Source: Aquila chrysaetos chrysaetos (taxonomy: Eukaryota; Chordata; Aves; Accipitriformes; Accipitridae). Taken from it: a stretch of 64,000 nt of DNA. A model generated the notes under the pieces. The model saw only the letters and a program-made list of their open reading frames with translations, had not been told where the DNA came from and ran no database searches. The DNA is taken from contig NC_044006.1 in the NCBI RefSeq assembly GCF_900496995.4, forward strand, positions 43,361,620-43,425,619. Reading direction: 5' to 3'. Of this stretch, positions 37,001 through 49,500 are shown piece by piece (the stretch's first letter is position 1; every line of letters starts with the position of its first letter). The position numbers and the translations under genes were made by a program.

Positions 37001-37987
37001 CCTTAAATCATTAAGATATTAAACAAGACATCAACAAAAACTATAACTATCCTTGTGGTGGCAATAAGAAGCCTGCAAAGAAAATGTAGGTTTTTTTCCT
37101 AAGGAGTTAACCTGATTGTTTAACCTAGTGGTTTTAACCTGAGCTTAACCTAGTGGCTTGCCCAGGGTAGTTCTGGAATCAGAAGTAAGCGGGAACTCCT
37201 CCTTGCATCACCACGCCGACAACAACCGGTTAGCAATGCAGGAAAGGGGCTGTTTCAGTTTTACTTACCTTGTTTCTTAAAGTAACTACCCCAGCAGGGA
37301 AAAAAAAAAGGGGGGGGGCATTTAACCCACAGTACGTTTCTGTTAGGGGCTCCTGCCTACATAGCTACAGCAGCGGCTCTGTCGCACAGTAAAGACCTCC
37401 CCGGTTACGTTTTAAGACCTCGGACACGTCAGTGCGCGGTACGGGCCAAGGCCGAAGCTCCTCCAGCCGGGACAGAGGCGAGCGACCGCAGCCCCGCCCG
37501 GCCCGGCCGCACCTGCCGGCCCGAGGGCGTTCCCCACCGCGCCCTCCCATCCGGTCAGAACGCAGACAACCTTCCCGAGGTGCGGCGCCCGCGCCCGTAG
37601 AACCCGCTGGCCGCTCTCCCACGCCAAGCGTTCCGGCGCTATCTGCCCGCTCTCCCTGCTCCCGCGGCACACACCGCGCACCACCTTCCCCCAACTCCGA
37701 CGCTACCGCCGACCGTCCCGAGGACGGCGACGCCTCCGCCTTGCCGGGGGGGGGGGAACGGACACTCGCGTTCCAGCCCCCCGCGCCGCCAACCGCCCCC
37801 CGCGGCTAGAGGCTGCACAGGCGGCCGGGCGGCCCCGCGCCCCCGCCCTCGGGCCGCCGCGCTCCGTGGTACCTTGGTAGTGGGCCGCGGAGGGCCCGTA
37901 TCGCCCGCCGCCGCTGCGGGGATGCTCGTTCCAGCACCTCTCGCCGAAGCGGCAGCGGCCCTGGAGGAAGAACTGACAGATGGCCAT
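30433..37987 (-). CDS. NUP42: NUP42 (NUPL2, CG1) nucleoporin, complete, seven exons
   Basis: Nucleoporin on the cytoplasmic face of the nuclear pore that binds GLE1 and helps DDX19-driven mRNA export. Exons on the minus strand: 37873-37987, 36710-36962, 35323-35417, 34927-35003, 32926-33012, 31138-31222 and 30433-31001. They total 1281 bases, 426 codons plus stop, against 423 aa in human. Residues 4-22 form a CCCH zinc finger (C4-x7-C12-x5-C18-x3-H22). Residues 39-122 are Gly/Ser-rich. Residues 123-209 hold the conserved central segment with WESSGQW and SPEEL. From about 222 to 385 there are about ten FG dipeptides in Ser/Thr-rich spacers. The tail ends in [13 protein letters not shown], the conserved GLE1-binding region. 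All junctions are GT-AG and every phase agrees. The start has a strong GCCATGG context in a CpG island. Same strand as KLHL7, which ends less than 2 kb away. Confidence 0.96.
31138..31222 (-). CDS. NUP42: NUP42 exon 6 (start of FG region)
   Basis: 85 bases, acceptor TTTTTTAAG, donor TCAA|GTAAG, phase 1 out. It encodes SFGFGG and SSFG, the first phenylalanine-glycine dipeptides. Confidence 0.9.
32926..33012 (-). CDS. NUP42: NUP42 exon 5
   Basis: 87 bases, exactly 29 codons, phase 0-0; acceptor CTTTTAG, donor TTTG|GTAAG. It encodes INSVQQL..QWKNR and LNASTKAAL, matching the human helical segment NSVQRLINQWRNR. Confidence 0.92.
34927..35003 (-). CDS. NUP42: NUP42 exon 4
   Basis: 77 bases, acceptor CTTACAG, donor CTAT|GTAAGT. 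It encodes [16 protein letters not shown] and NNNIQNY; the human equivalent has SPEELRLEY. Leaves phase 0. Confidence 0.92.
35323..35417 (-). CDS. NUP42: NUP42 exon 3
   Basis: 95 bases, acceptor TTTTCTAG, donor TCAG|GTAGG. It encodes [14 protein letters not shown] and [12 protein letters not shown], very close to human. Too short to appear as an open frame with its own start. Confidence 0.92.
36710..36962 (-). CDS. NUP42: NUP42 exon 2
   Basis: 253 bases, acceptor TTGGAAG, donor TTCT|GTAAGT, leaving phase 2. It encodes the Gly-rich stretch and NVIQPS.F with WGGSRD, as in the human protein. The acceptor is preceded by an interrupted T-rich tract. Confidence 0.92.
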
Positions 37988-38430
37988 GGCGATCCCGGGC
38001 CCCGCCGCCGCCGCCGCCGCCCTGACGTCAGAGGCGGGCGCCGCGCAGCGGGGCGGAGCCGGCGCGGCGGGGAAGAGGCAGAGCCCCGGCCAGAGCCCAT
38101 GGCCGCCGCCCTCCGTCCCGCCCCCCCCCCCCCCCCCCGAGCAACCGCCGCCGCGCGCGCCGCGCCGGTAACGGCGGCGCCGGGTGCTGCGGGGAGGAGG
38201 TTGGTGGGCGGGGGCCCGGCTGCCGCGGGCCGCAGAAGAAGCGTGTCCGACGGCAGGCGAGGCTGCCGGGCGGCGAGCGCCATCGGTGCGCATCGCGACG
38301 CGGCCCCTCTCCGCGAAGGTCGAGCCCTCAAGGAGCAGCGTACAGCCCGGCCGCCGGGACAGCCGCCCGCCGGGAGACGGCGGCCGGCGCGGCCGTGGTC
38401 CCGGACAAGCTACTTCTCGCAAGCCCTTTC
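37380..38430 (-). promoter_or_regulatory. NUP42: NUP42 CpG-island promoter with CRE and GC box
   Basis: About 1 kb of very CpG-dense sequence around exon 1. Just upstream of the ATG are a GGC trinucleotide run (about 38002-38021), a perfect palindromic CRE TGACGTCA at 38023-38030 and an Sp1-type box GGGGCGG at 38050-38056. A run of 18 C (G on the gene strand) lies at 38121-38138 and a G11 run at 37746-37756. This is a TATA-less housekeeping promoter layout; the start site is not fixed. Confidence 0.75.
37873..37987 (-). CDS. NUP42: NUP42 exon 1 (start codon, CCCH zinc finger)
   Basis: ATG at 37987-37985 in the context CGCCATGG, followed by [12 protein letters not shown], identical to the human start. 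It carries the whole CCCH finger. Donor CAAG|GTACC, phase 1. Confidence 0.95.
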
Positions 38431-39841
38431 CTTCTTCGTCCTTACAAGTTTTTCAGTAGCTTAAAAGGAATTATTAACCCCTTGAAAATAAAGTTAGAAA
38501 AAGGTGCTTCACAGTTTTGAAAGCAGATTAAAAAGGGGAAAAAAAAAAAATATCAAACGGCCTGTACAACCCAAGACGTGCACAGTTCGCTCCAGTTTTT
38601 ACCGTATTTTAGAACTGAGGATCAGAGACACCAGCGAGACATTTGTTTCACAGCTCAGGAAAAGGGAAAGGCAAGTGGGAACAGAAAAAAAAAATTCCAT
38701 AGCATTCACTTACTACTGAATAAAGAACCGAGTTGCCAGAACCACTATTAAGCCTGTGACTGCATCTACTTTCTGTACATGCGGAGCTGTTAGGATGAGG
38801 AAGAAAACCAGGAGGAAGTCTACAGAGAAGCACTGACTTTGAAAACTGGAATTTATACTACTTAGGAAAACTTAGAGGGATCTTCAGAAATAAAACAGAC
38901 TAAAAATCCACACCACCAGCGATGCATAAGGTATAGGTAGGCAAGCACCAACTTTAAGTCAACTCAATAGTCTCTTAGAAACAGATCTGAAAAAATTAGC
39001 AAGTTAGAAGAGAGGTGACAAAATTAGGATGAAGATACTAATAAACTAGCATGGGAGCAGGACAGATGTACAGACATTTCTTGTATAGTTCTCTGGAAGT
39101 TGGAAGATGTACACAGAATTGACACCAATAGCTTGACAAGCTGAACTTCTACACTGGAAGAAATTTACTGTCATATTGGCTGGAAACATTTACAGAGCTA
39201 TATGCTTATAAACCAGAGATTAATAACCATGTGCAACTTTAGAAGACTTCTATAAAGTATCTTTAATGACTTGGTTCATGCCATCTTAAAAACAGCCATT
39301 TTCAAGAAGAAAATCAATACATTTGTTGTATTGACTTTGCTTTCCCATTCCTAGTCCCATCTTTGCTAATGGTTTGGCATCCACAGTACGTACAGTCTGA
39401 TGCCTGGGAAGATATATTGAAAATTAATCCCAAGTTTCCAACTTGCTAATTATAGTGCACAATTATTGTGGACTTCCCCCACCATCCCCCTACCTCAGTG
39501 TAATAAAAAAAATGAAAGTCTTTCTCTGAAAGCTCCCCAAAACACCAAAGATGTCATTAGCAAAGTGTTTCTCTAGTCTATATATATGGCCTGTCTAACT
39601 TTAAAAATTGGTACACAGTCATGCAAGTGATGGAAGAAAGTCACTGGAAGAGGGCAGCTATCACGATCTAGAGCGCTGTATAACCTGTCCCCATTCACCA
39701 TGGGAATCTTTATTATACTGCTGTCCTTGGTCTTTCCTGAGGAAAAATCTTCATTGCATCCTAGTAAGATTTCTGCAGGTAAGTATAAATGAGAAAAATT
39801 TTTGCTCGTATTTCTCATGACCCAAGCTGCATTTACTCACC
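38431..39841. other. Gap between NUP42 promoter and KLHL7 3' end
   Basis: AT-rich sequence with no exon or repeat that I recognise. Part of it (from about 39700 upward) is probably KLHL7 3' UTR, depending on which poly(A) signal is used. Confidence 0.55.
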
Positions 39842-39847
39842 TTTATT
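39842..39847 (-). terminator. KLHL7: Candidate KLHL7 polyadenylation signal
   Basis: First AATAAA on the minus strand after the stop, giving a 3' UTR of about 390 bases. The next one is at 39709-39714. Confidence 0.4.
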
Positions 39848-40231
39848 AAATGAAGAATCTCTGCAACTGAGCTTGGTAAAGTGTCATTTAACCAGAAATC
39901 TTATCTTCATCAAATGCTTTGAGTTCTAAATAATTGGATTTGGTCTATTTTTGACAAGGCCACACACAGAGTCCTTTTAAAGGAAGATGCCATATGATCT
40001 CAGCTAGGTAAATGGATTCTCAAAACACATCCCCATCTCTTAAAACAGACAAGAAAATGGGCATGACAAAAATCCATGTTGTACAATATGCTGTATATAC
40101 AAATTCAAAGACTGCATCTCAGGTTTTCCTATTACTCAGTTTAACAAGATTCAGTAAAACATGGAAGCAAAGCACCGATAGCCATCTTTCCCCAAGTCCT
40201 TGAAGAACGTCTCAGCATCTCCTACAGGTCT

Positions 40232-40515
40232 TCAGGTCTCTAAAGTTTCTTCATTTGCCCCACAAGTGTCTACAACACAGATTAAACAACTTGTCACTGG
40301 GAAAGCACGGACTTTGGAGTTGGCTATCCACTTGTCTGTTTCAGTATTATATTCAAGAATGTGCCCTAATCGACCAACACCCTGAAAACCAGCCAGGACA
40401 TAGACTATAGATCCCACAGCAGCACACTTCACTGTTACACCTTTCCATGGCATTGGAGACACCATCTTCCATTCATTCATCTTGATATCGTAATATTCTA
40501 CATTATCAAGGCCAC
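40232..40515 (-). CDS. KLHL7: KLHL7 terminal exon, kelch blade 6 and stop (human residues 493-586)
   Basis: 284 bases including the stop; acceptor CTTTGTAG. It encodes [26 protein letters not shown] and the end [10 protein letters not shown], identical to the human C-terminus. Confidence 0.97.
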
Positions 40516-43500
40516 CTACAAAGCAATGAGATAGATAACTGCTTATTACATTATACCGTATGGACTGAACTAGAGCATACAAATGCTTCATTAAACAGTC
40601 TTTATTTTCAAGGTTTAGATTAAACCACAAATCCTAGAGTAAAATAAAAAATGTGAAAAAAAGCCACAGGTTTCTAATTTAGTGGTTTACCCTTTTATAA
40701 ATACAGAAACAGAGAAAAGCAAAAAAGGAGACTGAAAGTGAGATGTGTTGTAACAAATTTCACATTATATGCTTTCTAGAGATTCCAGCGTGTTACTTCA
40801 TGAACAGAAGAACTAAAAATGCCAAATTTCTCATGGATTTGTGGCTAGTGACTAAACTCAGGAATCCATGAAACTTGCCTATAGTGAGGACATTTTATTC
40901 TAGGGGGGTCACCAGTACCTTTACCTAAATTGGTCATTTACTGATAGAGGGTGTCTCTCTTCATTATGATATTAAAATCATTGAAGTTTAAAAGCCTAAG
41001 TCCCTTTGAAAAGGGCCAAGGGAATTGAAAGTTATTAGAGAAGAATAGATTTTGTGACTAAGATTTGCTTCTTTAGGAAATAGGCTACTAATTACACTTT
41101 ACAATATCTACAAACATCCTGTTATCCCTATTTAACAATTTTAATAGGAGTCACACAGTTTTCACTTCCAGTCCTGAATTATTAGATCTGAGAGATTAAG
41201 AAACTTTATCTAATGTTAAGAGAGATAAATATTTCACCCCAGACATAACTCTTCCCCATTATATTACAATAAGAACAATTAAATCAGTCAGGCTACAAAA
41301 TATGAACAGTAAAAGAATACTTTAACTTATTGATTCAATAATACACACTTCTAAAATGAGCAGTGAATACACTAACATTTTGCAAAATGGCAGCCCTGGC
41401 TATAACTGATGGATACAATGTTTGTGCAACAAATGCATCTACTGGTATTTTTCCATTAGAAATCAATCATGCTGGAATAGTTTTAGTAGCTAATTAAAAT
41501 ACAAGCTATATTCTAAAATAACATTAATCTGAAATCAGATATTCCGATTACCATAGTGATTAATAAACCACATAGCTGAGAATTTTCTATTTTGAAAAGC
41601 ACTGTGTAATTAAAATTCAATTCTCCTGGGAAATACACTATTATTATTCTAGTTTTAAAGACAAGGAGATAGGCAGACCATAAATGACCTGCCCATGACA
41701 GTAAGTCATATTTCAAAACTAGGAGAGTCAAAAAAGTTCTCACTTTTTCACCGCTTTAAAATAGCTGACTTGCTTTAAGTCTTTAGATTGAAGTTCCTAA
41801 AACAGTGGGTACACCTTTACCTGTCTCTCAAAAGGATGCCAAAATCTCTCAAAATACATAATGAATAACTAAAAAAAAAAAAATTTTAAAAATTCTCTTT
41901 TCTCAGATGACTGGTTCAGCCATAGTAACTACTGCAGAACTGGGCTACAGTATGGGTGCATATCTGAATTTGACAGTACTGTCATTAGTAAAAAAGTTTG
42001 AAAAATACAATACAGTGAAGTACAGAGGTGAAAGAAGGAAGGCACAATGATGTGACAACAGGACATGTTTTATGGTACTGCTCAAAGTTTTTCAGCTGAA
42101 CAGAGTAGAATGAATTCTTTGCAAAAGAAAAAAGGCCCCTGTGAAACCTTGTGTGACCAGCTAGAGAATTAATAGAATTAAAGTACCTAAGCCATTTTGT
42201 CCACCCACAGCAAATATTTTGTCCTTTACAAACACTAGCCCATGATTCTTCCTGGCTTCAATCATTGGACACAGCTCAGTCCACCTGGGGAAAAAGAAAA
42301 CCAAACAAAACAGGAAAACTCACTATTTAGTTCCTAGAAAATAAGTAGAAAATATGTAAATAAAACCTAGCATTAGGAAAATGAAATATGGAAGAAAGCT
42401 GCTTAAGAAAAACTGCCTTTTAAGTAAAACTACAAATAATGGATTTATTACTGCTTAACTCAGGAAAATTCCTTACCACGTACAATTCTTCCTATTCATC
42501 TACAGTTACTTACAGAGCGAGCAAAGCCACAAGTGACCAAAAATAATCAGAATTGATACAGTACTTACGTTTCGGTGGCTGGATCATAAACTTCACAGGA
42601 ATTTAAAACTCTTCCAGAAACATTGTTTCCCAAGCTTCCTCCACATACATAAATGAGACCATTTGCCTCTACCATTCCATGGCTGCATCGCTGAGTCAGC
42701 ATGCTGGGCTTTGTGTGCCAGCTTTCTGTTCTCGTGTCATAGCATTCAAATAAATACAGTGCAGAATTTCCTTAAAAAAATAGAAACCCACCAAAGTGGC
42801 ATTAATTTTTATGGTTGTCTTTCAAGAGAAGAGTCTAACAGTAATTATCAAATTGATGCTTTATTTGTTAGGTGAAAAGGGAAAGCTGCTTTCCCACCTC
42901 CAAAAGCAGAACTAACCAACTCGAAACTTGAGACTATTCAGAAGGTACATACTTGTAATTCTTTTGTCTCTTTTGTTCCAAAAGCTGCAAGTAAGTTTAT
43001 AAAATTGCTATTTGTGTTTAAAATAAAAAAACAAATTATGAGATATTTTTTTTTTATAGGGGAGGAATAAACACTGAACAGAGATGTATATAAGTTACTA
43101 ATCATATTGTCATCATCTCATGCTACTCTTACTACTTGGAAGTATATTGAACTTTCAGATGTGAAGATGAAACCAGCTTTGTAAACTTAATACAGGTTCA
43201 CAAGTCTTCTTCCTCTAAGCAATGTGACTTGCCCAATTCCCAGAATACTTGTTGCCTTTGGAATTAGATAGCTTGATTATGTCATAACATACTCCTGAAC
43301 TATTAGCAACCACAAGACAGCTACCCCTCACCATTTTACTTTCTTCCTGGGGACTGGCAGATACTTATTTTCTGGAAGTGCAAGTTCTGTATATTCCTCC
43401 CTCAAGGGCCAATAAAACTATTACTGAAATCAAAAGCAATTTTTCTAATGAAGATAGATGAGAGCTTAAAGACTTGTGCTCAGGTAACTAACTGAACCAC

Positions 43501-46500
43501 AGCCAAAGCAGAGAAGGCTAGATACAACTTTCTCAGAAAAGAACCAGGATCCTTCTCCCCTTTGTTGCAACAGGTATTTTCACCTAGAACAGTTAAAGGT
43601 GCCTTTTCTTATGCCTCTTTTTCCTTGGCTTTCTACTTCTAAAAATTAACTGTGTTGCACTAGCAGCACTCACTACCAGCTGGGGATTTGAACCCTCAAT
43701 ACATTTCCAGACCCAAAATACAGGAGCAGACTTCTATAACCTGTGCGTTTGTTTACTCCTACCATGTAATTCTCAGTGTCACGAAGAACTGTATAGTGGG
43801 GCATATTTTTTCCTTGGTGTAAAAAGACATTCTTATTGCTTTGAAGTTGTAGAAATTCTCATCCATGGGAAATACAGCAGAACTGTCTTTAATGTCTTTT
43901 TTTAAAAAGGTAAAATCTTCCATTTTCAGTATGCTGTCAGTATAAGGTTAAATATTTTTCCTGTACCTAAATATAGTGGAAGAATGTAGTATGTTTAGCT
44001 TTCAAACTCTGCTAGCTATTGCAAATAAAACAGTACTCCAATTCAAAAAGGGGAAACGAGCCCCATTTTTCTGTAATGGACTGGCACAGTAATTTGTTCT
44101 CCAAACTCTTCAATCAATGCAAAAAGCATGCAATCTTTAGATTTCTCTACAGCTAAACACATTGCAGCGTTTTCTCCGATTAATGGTTTCACACAATTGC
44201 CTGCTTCAAATTAGAAAATACTAGATTCAGGATAGACAGACTTTTCTAAACAAGCAGTGTTCACTGGATTCCAAAGAAGAAAAAAGTACAGGCAAAGTAA
44301 ACCCCATTATTAACTTTTAGCTTTTACTATTCTGTCTTGAATAATATTTATGGAAAGCAAAGTGCAACTGTGCAGTATTGTGAAGGTAGGTTTAAAAGAA
44401 AACTCCTAAATTAAAATGTCCATTACAGTTGTATTAACTAATTACAATGTATTGGAAAATAAAATATACAACCAAAGTTTGCATCATACTCCCTCATGAA
44501 CTGACATGTGGGAAACTAGGAAGAGTTACAAAATTTTTTAGTGTTCCAATTTTCACAATGCAGCCTTAGTTAAGCCTATTTCAAGTAATGGGAAAGGTGC
44601 TATTTCACATTTACCACACTAGGCGGCGGCTAGAAACTGTCTAATCTGCTGCTACATTAGACTTCTTAAAATTTTATTTTAGAAGTCAGATAACATTACC
44701 TAAATGTCACAACATCCCATTAAGTGACTTATCAATGTTAAGCACCGATTATGACCTTTTTTCCTCTGCTCACCTCCCTCTGCAGCAAGGCAGAACTCAA
44801 AAGGATCTACTAGGAAATTTTTCCCCGGCTCTAGGGTTTGGTGTTTTGGGATTTATTTTTTTTTTCTCCTTTTTCTCTTTTTTTTCCTCAGAACACAGCT
44901 TTTTTTAAAGCTCTATATTTTTATGGATATAGCATACCTACATTCCAACTTTTGGTTTGTTTATGATGTATCAGATTTAGACAAACTAAATTTTACAATG
45001 TTGCTGTAACACTGTAAGTCACCCACTAGGTTTATTGGGGAGAAAAAAAAAACCCAATGGTTTTTTGTTTTGTTTTTTTTTTTTTTTACTATGATGAATA
45101 ATAACATCTAAAGAAAAGTAGTCTTTGTCCATTTACTGAAGCAAACCAACAGAATAACAAACTAACAAAAGATAACTTCTGTCATTTGACAGAAAAATGG
45201 GACAAATTCCTTTACAGGGCCAGGTACGATTTTACCACCAAAAGCAGTAGTTTCAAAAGCTTTTTTCCCACCCTTCCTCCCACCCCCCTTTTAAAAAACC
45301 TCATTAGGCCCAACATATGTTGTATACAAGAAATGCCATTGTCAAAATGCAGCTATTCTGGCCATGCATCGCAGAGAATTTTAAACCACACGAGTTCTGT
45401 GGATTTACAGAAGTTAGCTAAGAGCAGAGTGGGACACCCAAAATATATTTGCTTGTCCCTAGTTAACTCTTAAGAGTTGCAGTGTACTTTATGTTCTAGT
45501 TAATGTAAATATTAATCATTTCAATCCACTCAATCATTTTAAAAAACACAACAGAAAGAGGTTGTTGGATCATAGGGAGGATAAAATCCTAAATAGGGGA
45601 AAATAAACTCATTAGGCTAACATGGCAACGTGCAGTTTCTTTTCAACAGAGTCATGCAAAACCCAGAAAAATTTCCAGGTATCTTTCTTTGTGCTTTTTT
45701 TTTTTTTTTTGGTTTGGTTTAAAGATTTTTAGTGTCTTACCCACTTCTGAACCACCAGATGTATAAATTTTGCCCTCAGCAGCACAGGCTGCAAGGCTAT
45801 CTCGAGGTGTTGGAGGTCCTAGCTTGGAATACCAGCTATCCTTCACCACATTGTAGCAGTCCATTCGCTTTATAGGGAAGAGCTGGGAACCACCCAAAAT
45901 ATAAACTACGTTGTCCCAGAAGACACAAGCTGCATCCCTGCGCTTTTCAAAGGGACATCGGATGTCTGTCCAGCTGTAATCCTGCATTACAAAGAACAGG
46001 TAATGTCTAATAGATTATAACACTTACCTGCACAGCGAGTGTTTTTCAAACAGAGCTTTTCATAGACACTTAGACATGGTCAGTTTTAAAGTTCCTTTTC
46101 AAAACAAACATGAATATCGTTTATTGAAGAATACTCCTCAGGCGTACTCTTGAAAAAATTCTCTTAGACACAGACATAGTTAGCTGCAATGAACCATGAC
46201 ATTATGAATTTCTATTTCCTCATTCCCTGTGTGCACCCAGTACAGATTCCCTGAAAAACAGATTTATTTTTTTTCCAACAGAATTGACCTCCTGCTGCTG
46301 TCATGTCAGAAACAATGCATGTGATCAATAAAGTAGGATTGCATTTTCTTTTATAGGAATGGAAAAAGACATCTTACATATAGTAACAGATTCTTTCTAA
46401 AAAAAAAAAAAAAAAAAAATACAGAATGTACCAAACAAAGGCGATGGAAAAAGGAGAAGATAATATCCAAATTGACAAGCAACTCAGTTAAAAAGCTCTG

Positions 46501-49500
46501 ATACATACTTTATTACCATGACAACTAGAAGCTTATTTACAGAATTTACAAAACACAAATGATCTATAGCTATCCACAGTTGATAGCATGAGAAATAGAG
46601 TAATGCTCCATCACAAATACTGGCAGTCATGTTGCCTAGAAACTGATTTTGCATGGATTGGCAAAACCAGCGAGTATCAAATATGGGCAGTAACACTACC
46701 CAAAGCCTTAAGAACACCAAACTCAGCAACTGATGGCAGACCAGGATAGCATACAGCACAAGAAACACTTCTTGAGTAATAGCATCTCACATATTCCATG
46801 AGCACAGCTTGTATCCTATACTGAACAGGAAAGTACGGGACCTTAACTGTTATCTGTGCCACCTCAGGATGGTCTAGCTCAACCTGCTGAATGACCTTCA
46901 CTGTAATGGTTCACACAAGACGTTACATCATTACATTTTCTTAGCAAGGACATACTTCAAACACCTTGGTCAATGTGGAAGAACAGCGACTCCTACATGG
47001 GGGTTCAAAGAAAGAGAGGCAGAGCATGTTATAGTCCAAAACATCTTACAATCTTTTCTTGTAGCATCCCCCATATCAAGAAGAGCTGGCAGGTGCATGT
47101 GGCCCTTTATGGTGAGAAACAGGTCCTGGGGCATCCTAGAAAGGAAAGCCATACTACAGCATGGCAAAATAAATAGCTGCATAAATCTTAAGAAAATGTC
47201 TTAGTGCATTGTGCAAGATCAACATATTTTCAAGCTCAGACTTCTGGCACTTTTACAAAAAATCCTGCTGTTTTTCTTCACTGTTACGAAGGGCTGTGAT
47301 CTGACCCACTTTTATAGCTTCAGTTCATAGCTACCATTTAATCCACACCTTTATCAAATGAAAAGTCATAACCTGAGCATACTCAGCAGTATTCTTTCAG
47401 CAGGAGGCAATTTAGGTCATTCTCTTGAAATGCTCTTCAGTGCTAGTCTTCACCACATAGAATTGATTTCAATTTATGCATTTTACACATTTAAGAATTA
47501 TGCAGAAGAGTTGCTTTATGCCACAGTCAAGATCCACACAGCCCTGGGCAGTGGCAAGCCTCGTTTTTGAGGGGCTGAGTAGGGAAAGAAAGACCAAGAT
47601 AGGTATATGGTGACACTTTCCCTGCTGATCTTTGTTTTCAACAAATTGTGATGCAGGACACCAGATGCAGAAGCTGTATCTTTGTATTTAATAGTTTTTG
47701 AAAGGCTTTTTTCTTTCATGAATTTATTTAATCACTTACTAAAACTATCTGAACTCCTAGCAGCCACAAGACCCTGTGACAGGAATGGCACATGTAATTA
47801 TGAGCCACGTGAGAAGTACCTCCTTTTGTTTAAGACTTTTCGCTCATTTTCAGTTGATACCTCCTCTTCCAAGTTTGTCACGGAAAACAGCAGACATGCC
47901 TAATATGGACAACCTCCCCACTAATAGCTTATTGACTACAGCTCCATCTCCTCATAAAAGGCATGCTGGTTCCCTTAATCATCAAGAAATAGTGATGCCA
48001 GGCACCTGTTACTTTTTACTTGGCATTGTTGGATTTTGCACTGTTAAAAATTTAAAACTGCCAGCTATTTCTGGTCACTAGAGACAGCAATTTCAAAAGA
48101 ATAAACATATCGCTGCCTCAAAAATCCCATAAAGTCATGTATACATTTTTAGCAAGAATTCATAAAATGAAACAAAAAGTATTTTATTCCTGACTTGGGG
48201 CGGGGGGGGGGGGAAGAAGCTTTTTTTAAATATTCTGTGGAAAATTCAACAAGAAAATGCTTCCCACCACCATTAATAGGACATCTAGGATTTCTAGTAG
48301 TGTTCTGAAAACAAACATTTCTACTCAAAATAGTGCCAGATTGCTCCACAAGTTTGATGCCTGTCTGCATCTGTCCTGTTGCATCATTTTGCTCTCTTGA
48401 TGAAGTACATGCATCGATAGAAATATCAGTTACAATGCAACAAAGACAACAAATACAGACTTAAGGTAATACTGCTAACAGTCTCAACATACAACACACA
48501 GTATCCAATCCATTCTTATTTAAAGAACCCTTTCTGACAACAAGGAAATGAAGATCAACATAATTTTGCATGCGAAGCAATCAGTGAAAATTAAAATTTT
48601 TTGCACTGGTTTTAGTGTTAGAATTATTGAAATTTATATCACAACTGAGAAAATATTTTCAGCAGAAATGTAACCTTTGTTTTGAACTGTTTCTTTAGCT
48701 GACATAAGAATGTAATTAAATTATTGAATTTAATTAAAATCAAAAGCGAAGGTCTAGGTCACTATTCAATCAGTTCAACAGACAACAAACAAAATTTCAA
48801 TTCTTTCCCAAGGTCCTAACCTTGCGAAAGTACATACACAACCTTAAATCTCTGCTCTGTGACTCTCCCATCATCATTTGATGAGACTAATTAAAATGAG
48901 TTAAATGTGATATAGTCTTTGCAGCATTGGAGCCTTACATCCCACACCTATTTTGCATGCACACGATGCTAATCCAACAGGGGTTCTGGATCCTTCGTTT
49001 GTTGCATTTAAGAAGCTACTGTCACAGTTAATTAAAGATCAAAGTCAGATACTCAGGCAAAACATCCAGAAAAGGACCTTTAAATAGCTTAGATTTGGAA
49101 ATGACGTAAAGTAAAAGCTATTCAACGAGACATGACAGGCTAGCTAAGAAGAATACCCAAGAAAGCATATAAGCACTAGGAAAACATTCAAGGAGGACAT
49201 GCTTGTTAGAATCAAGATCTCCAATTACCCACTTTTTTCCTGCTCCTTCCCTGTGCCCCACCCCTCCCCCCATTAATCCACATGCAAGGCCATAAAGCTT
49301 GATTAAGAGGCAGTTCTGCAAGATTTTTTCCAAACAATTCTTTTTTGGTGTTACACCTGGACAAATAGTCTATGAAAAAAATGAGCTATTTTATCCTATG
49401 CTTTATGTAGGCTTATATAGATATGACTTTTTGTTCATAAAACAGATTTCTTTGTAATATTATAGTTTAGGTCTGACTGAAGATCACCTAACTACATAAA

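Noticed and set aside
37432..38464. Several long overlapping open frames (up to 239 codons) on both strands
   Set aside because: They lie in the NUP42 CpG island, are dominated by Arg/Ala/Pro/Gly from GC-rich sequence, and resemble no family. Only NUP42 exon 1 is supported.
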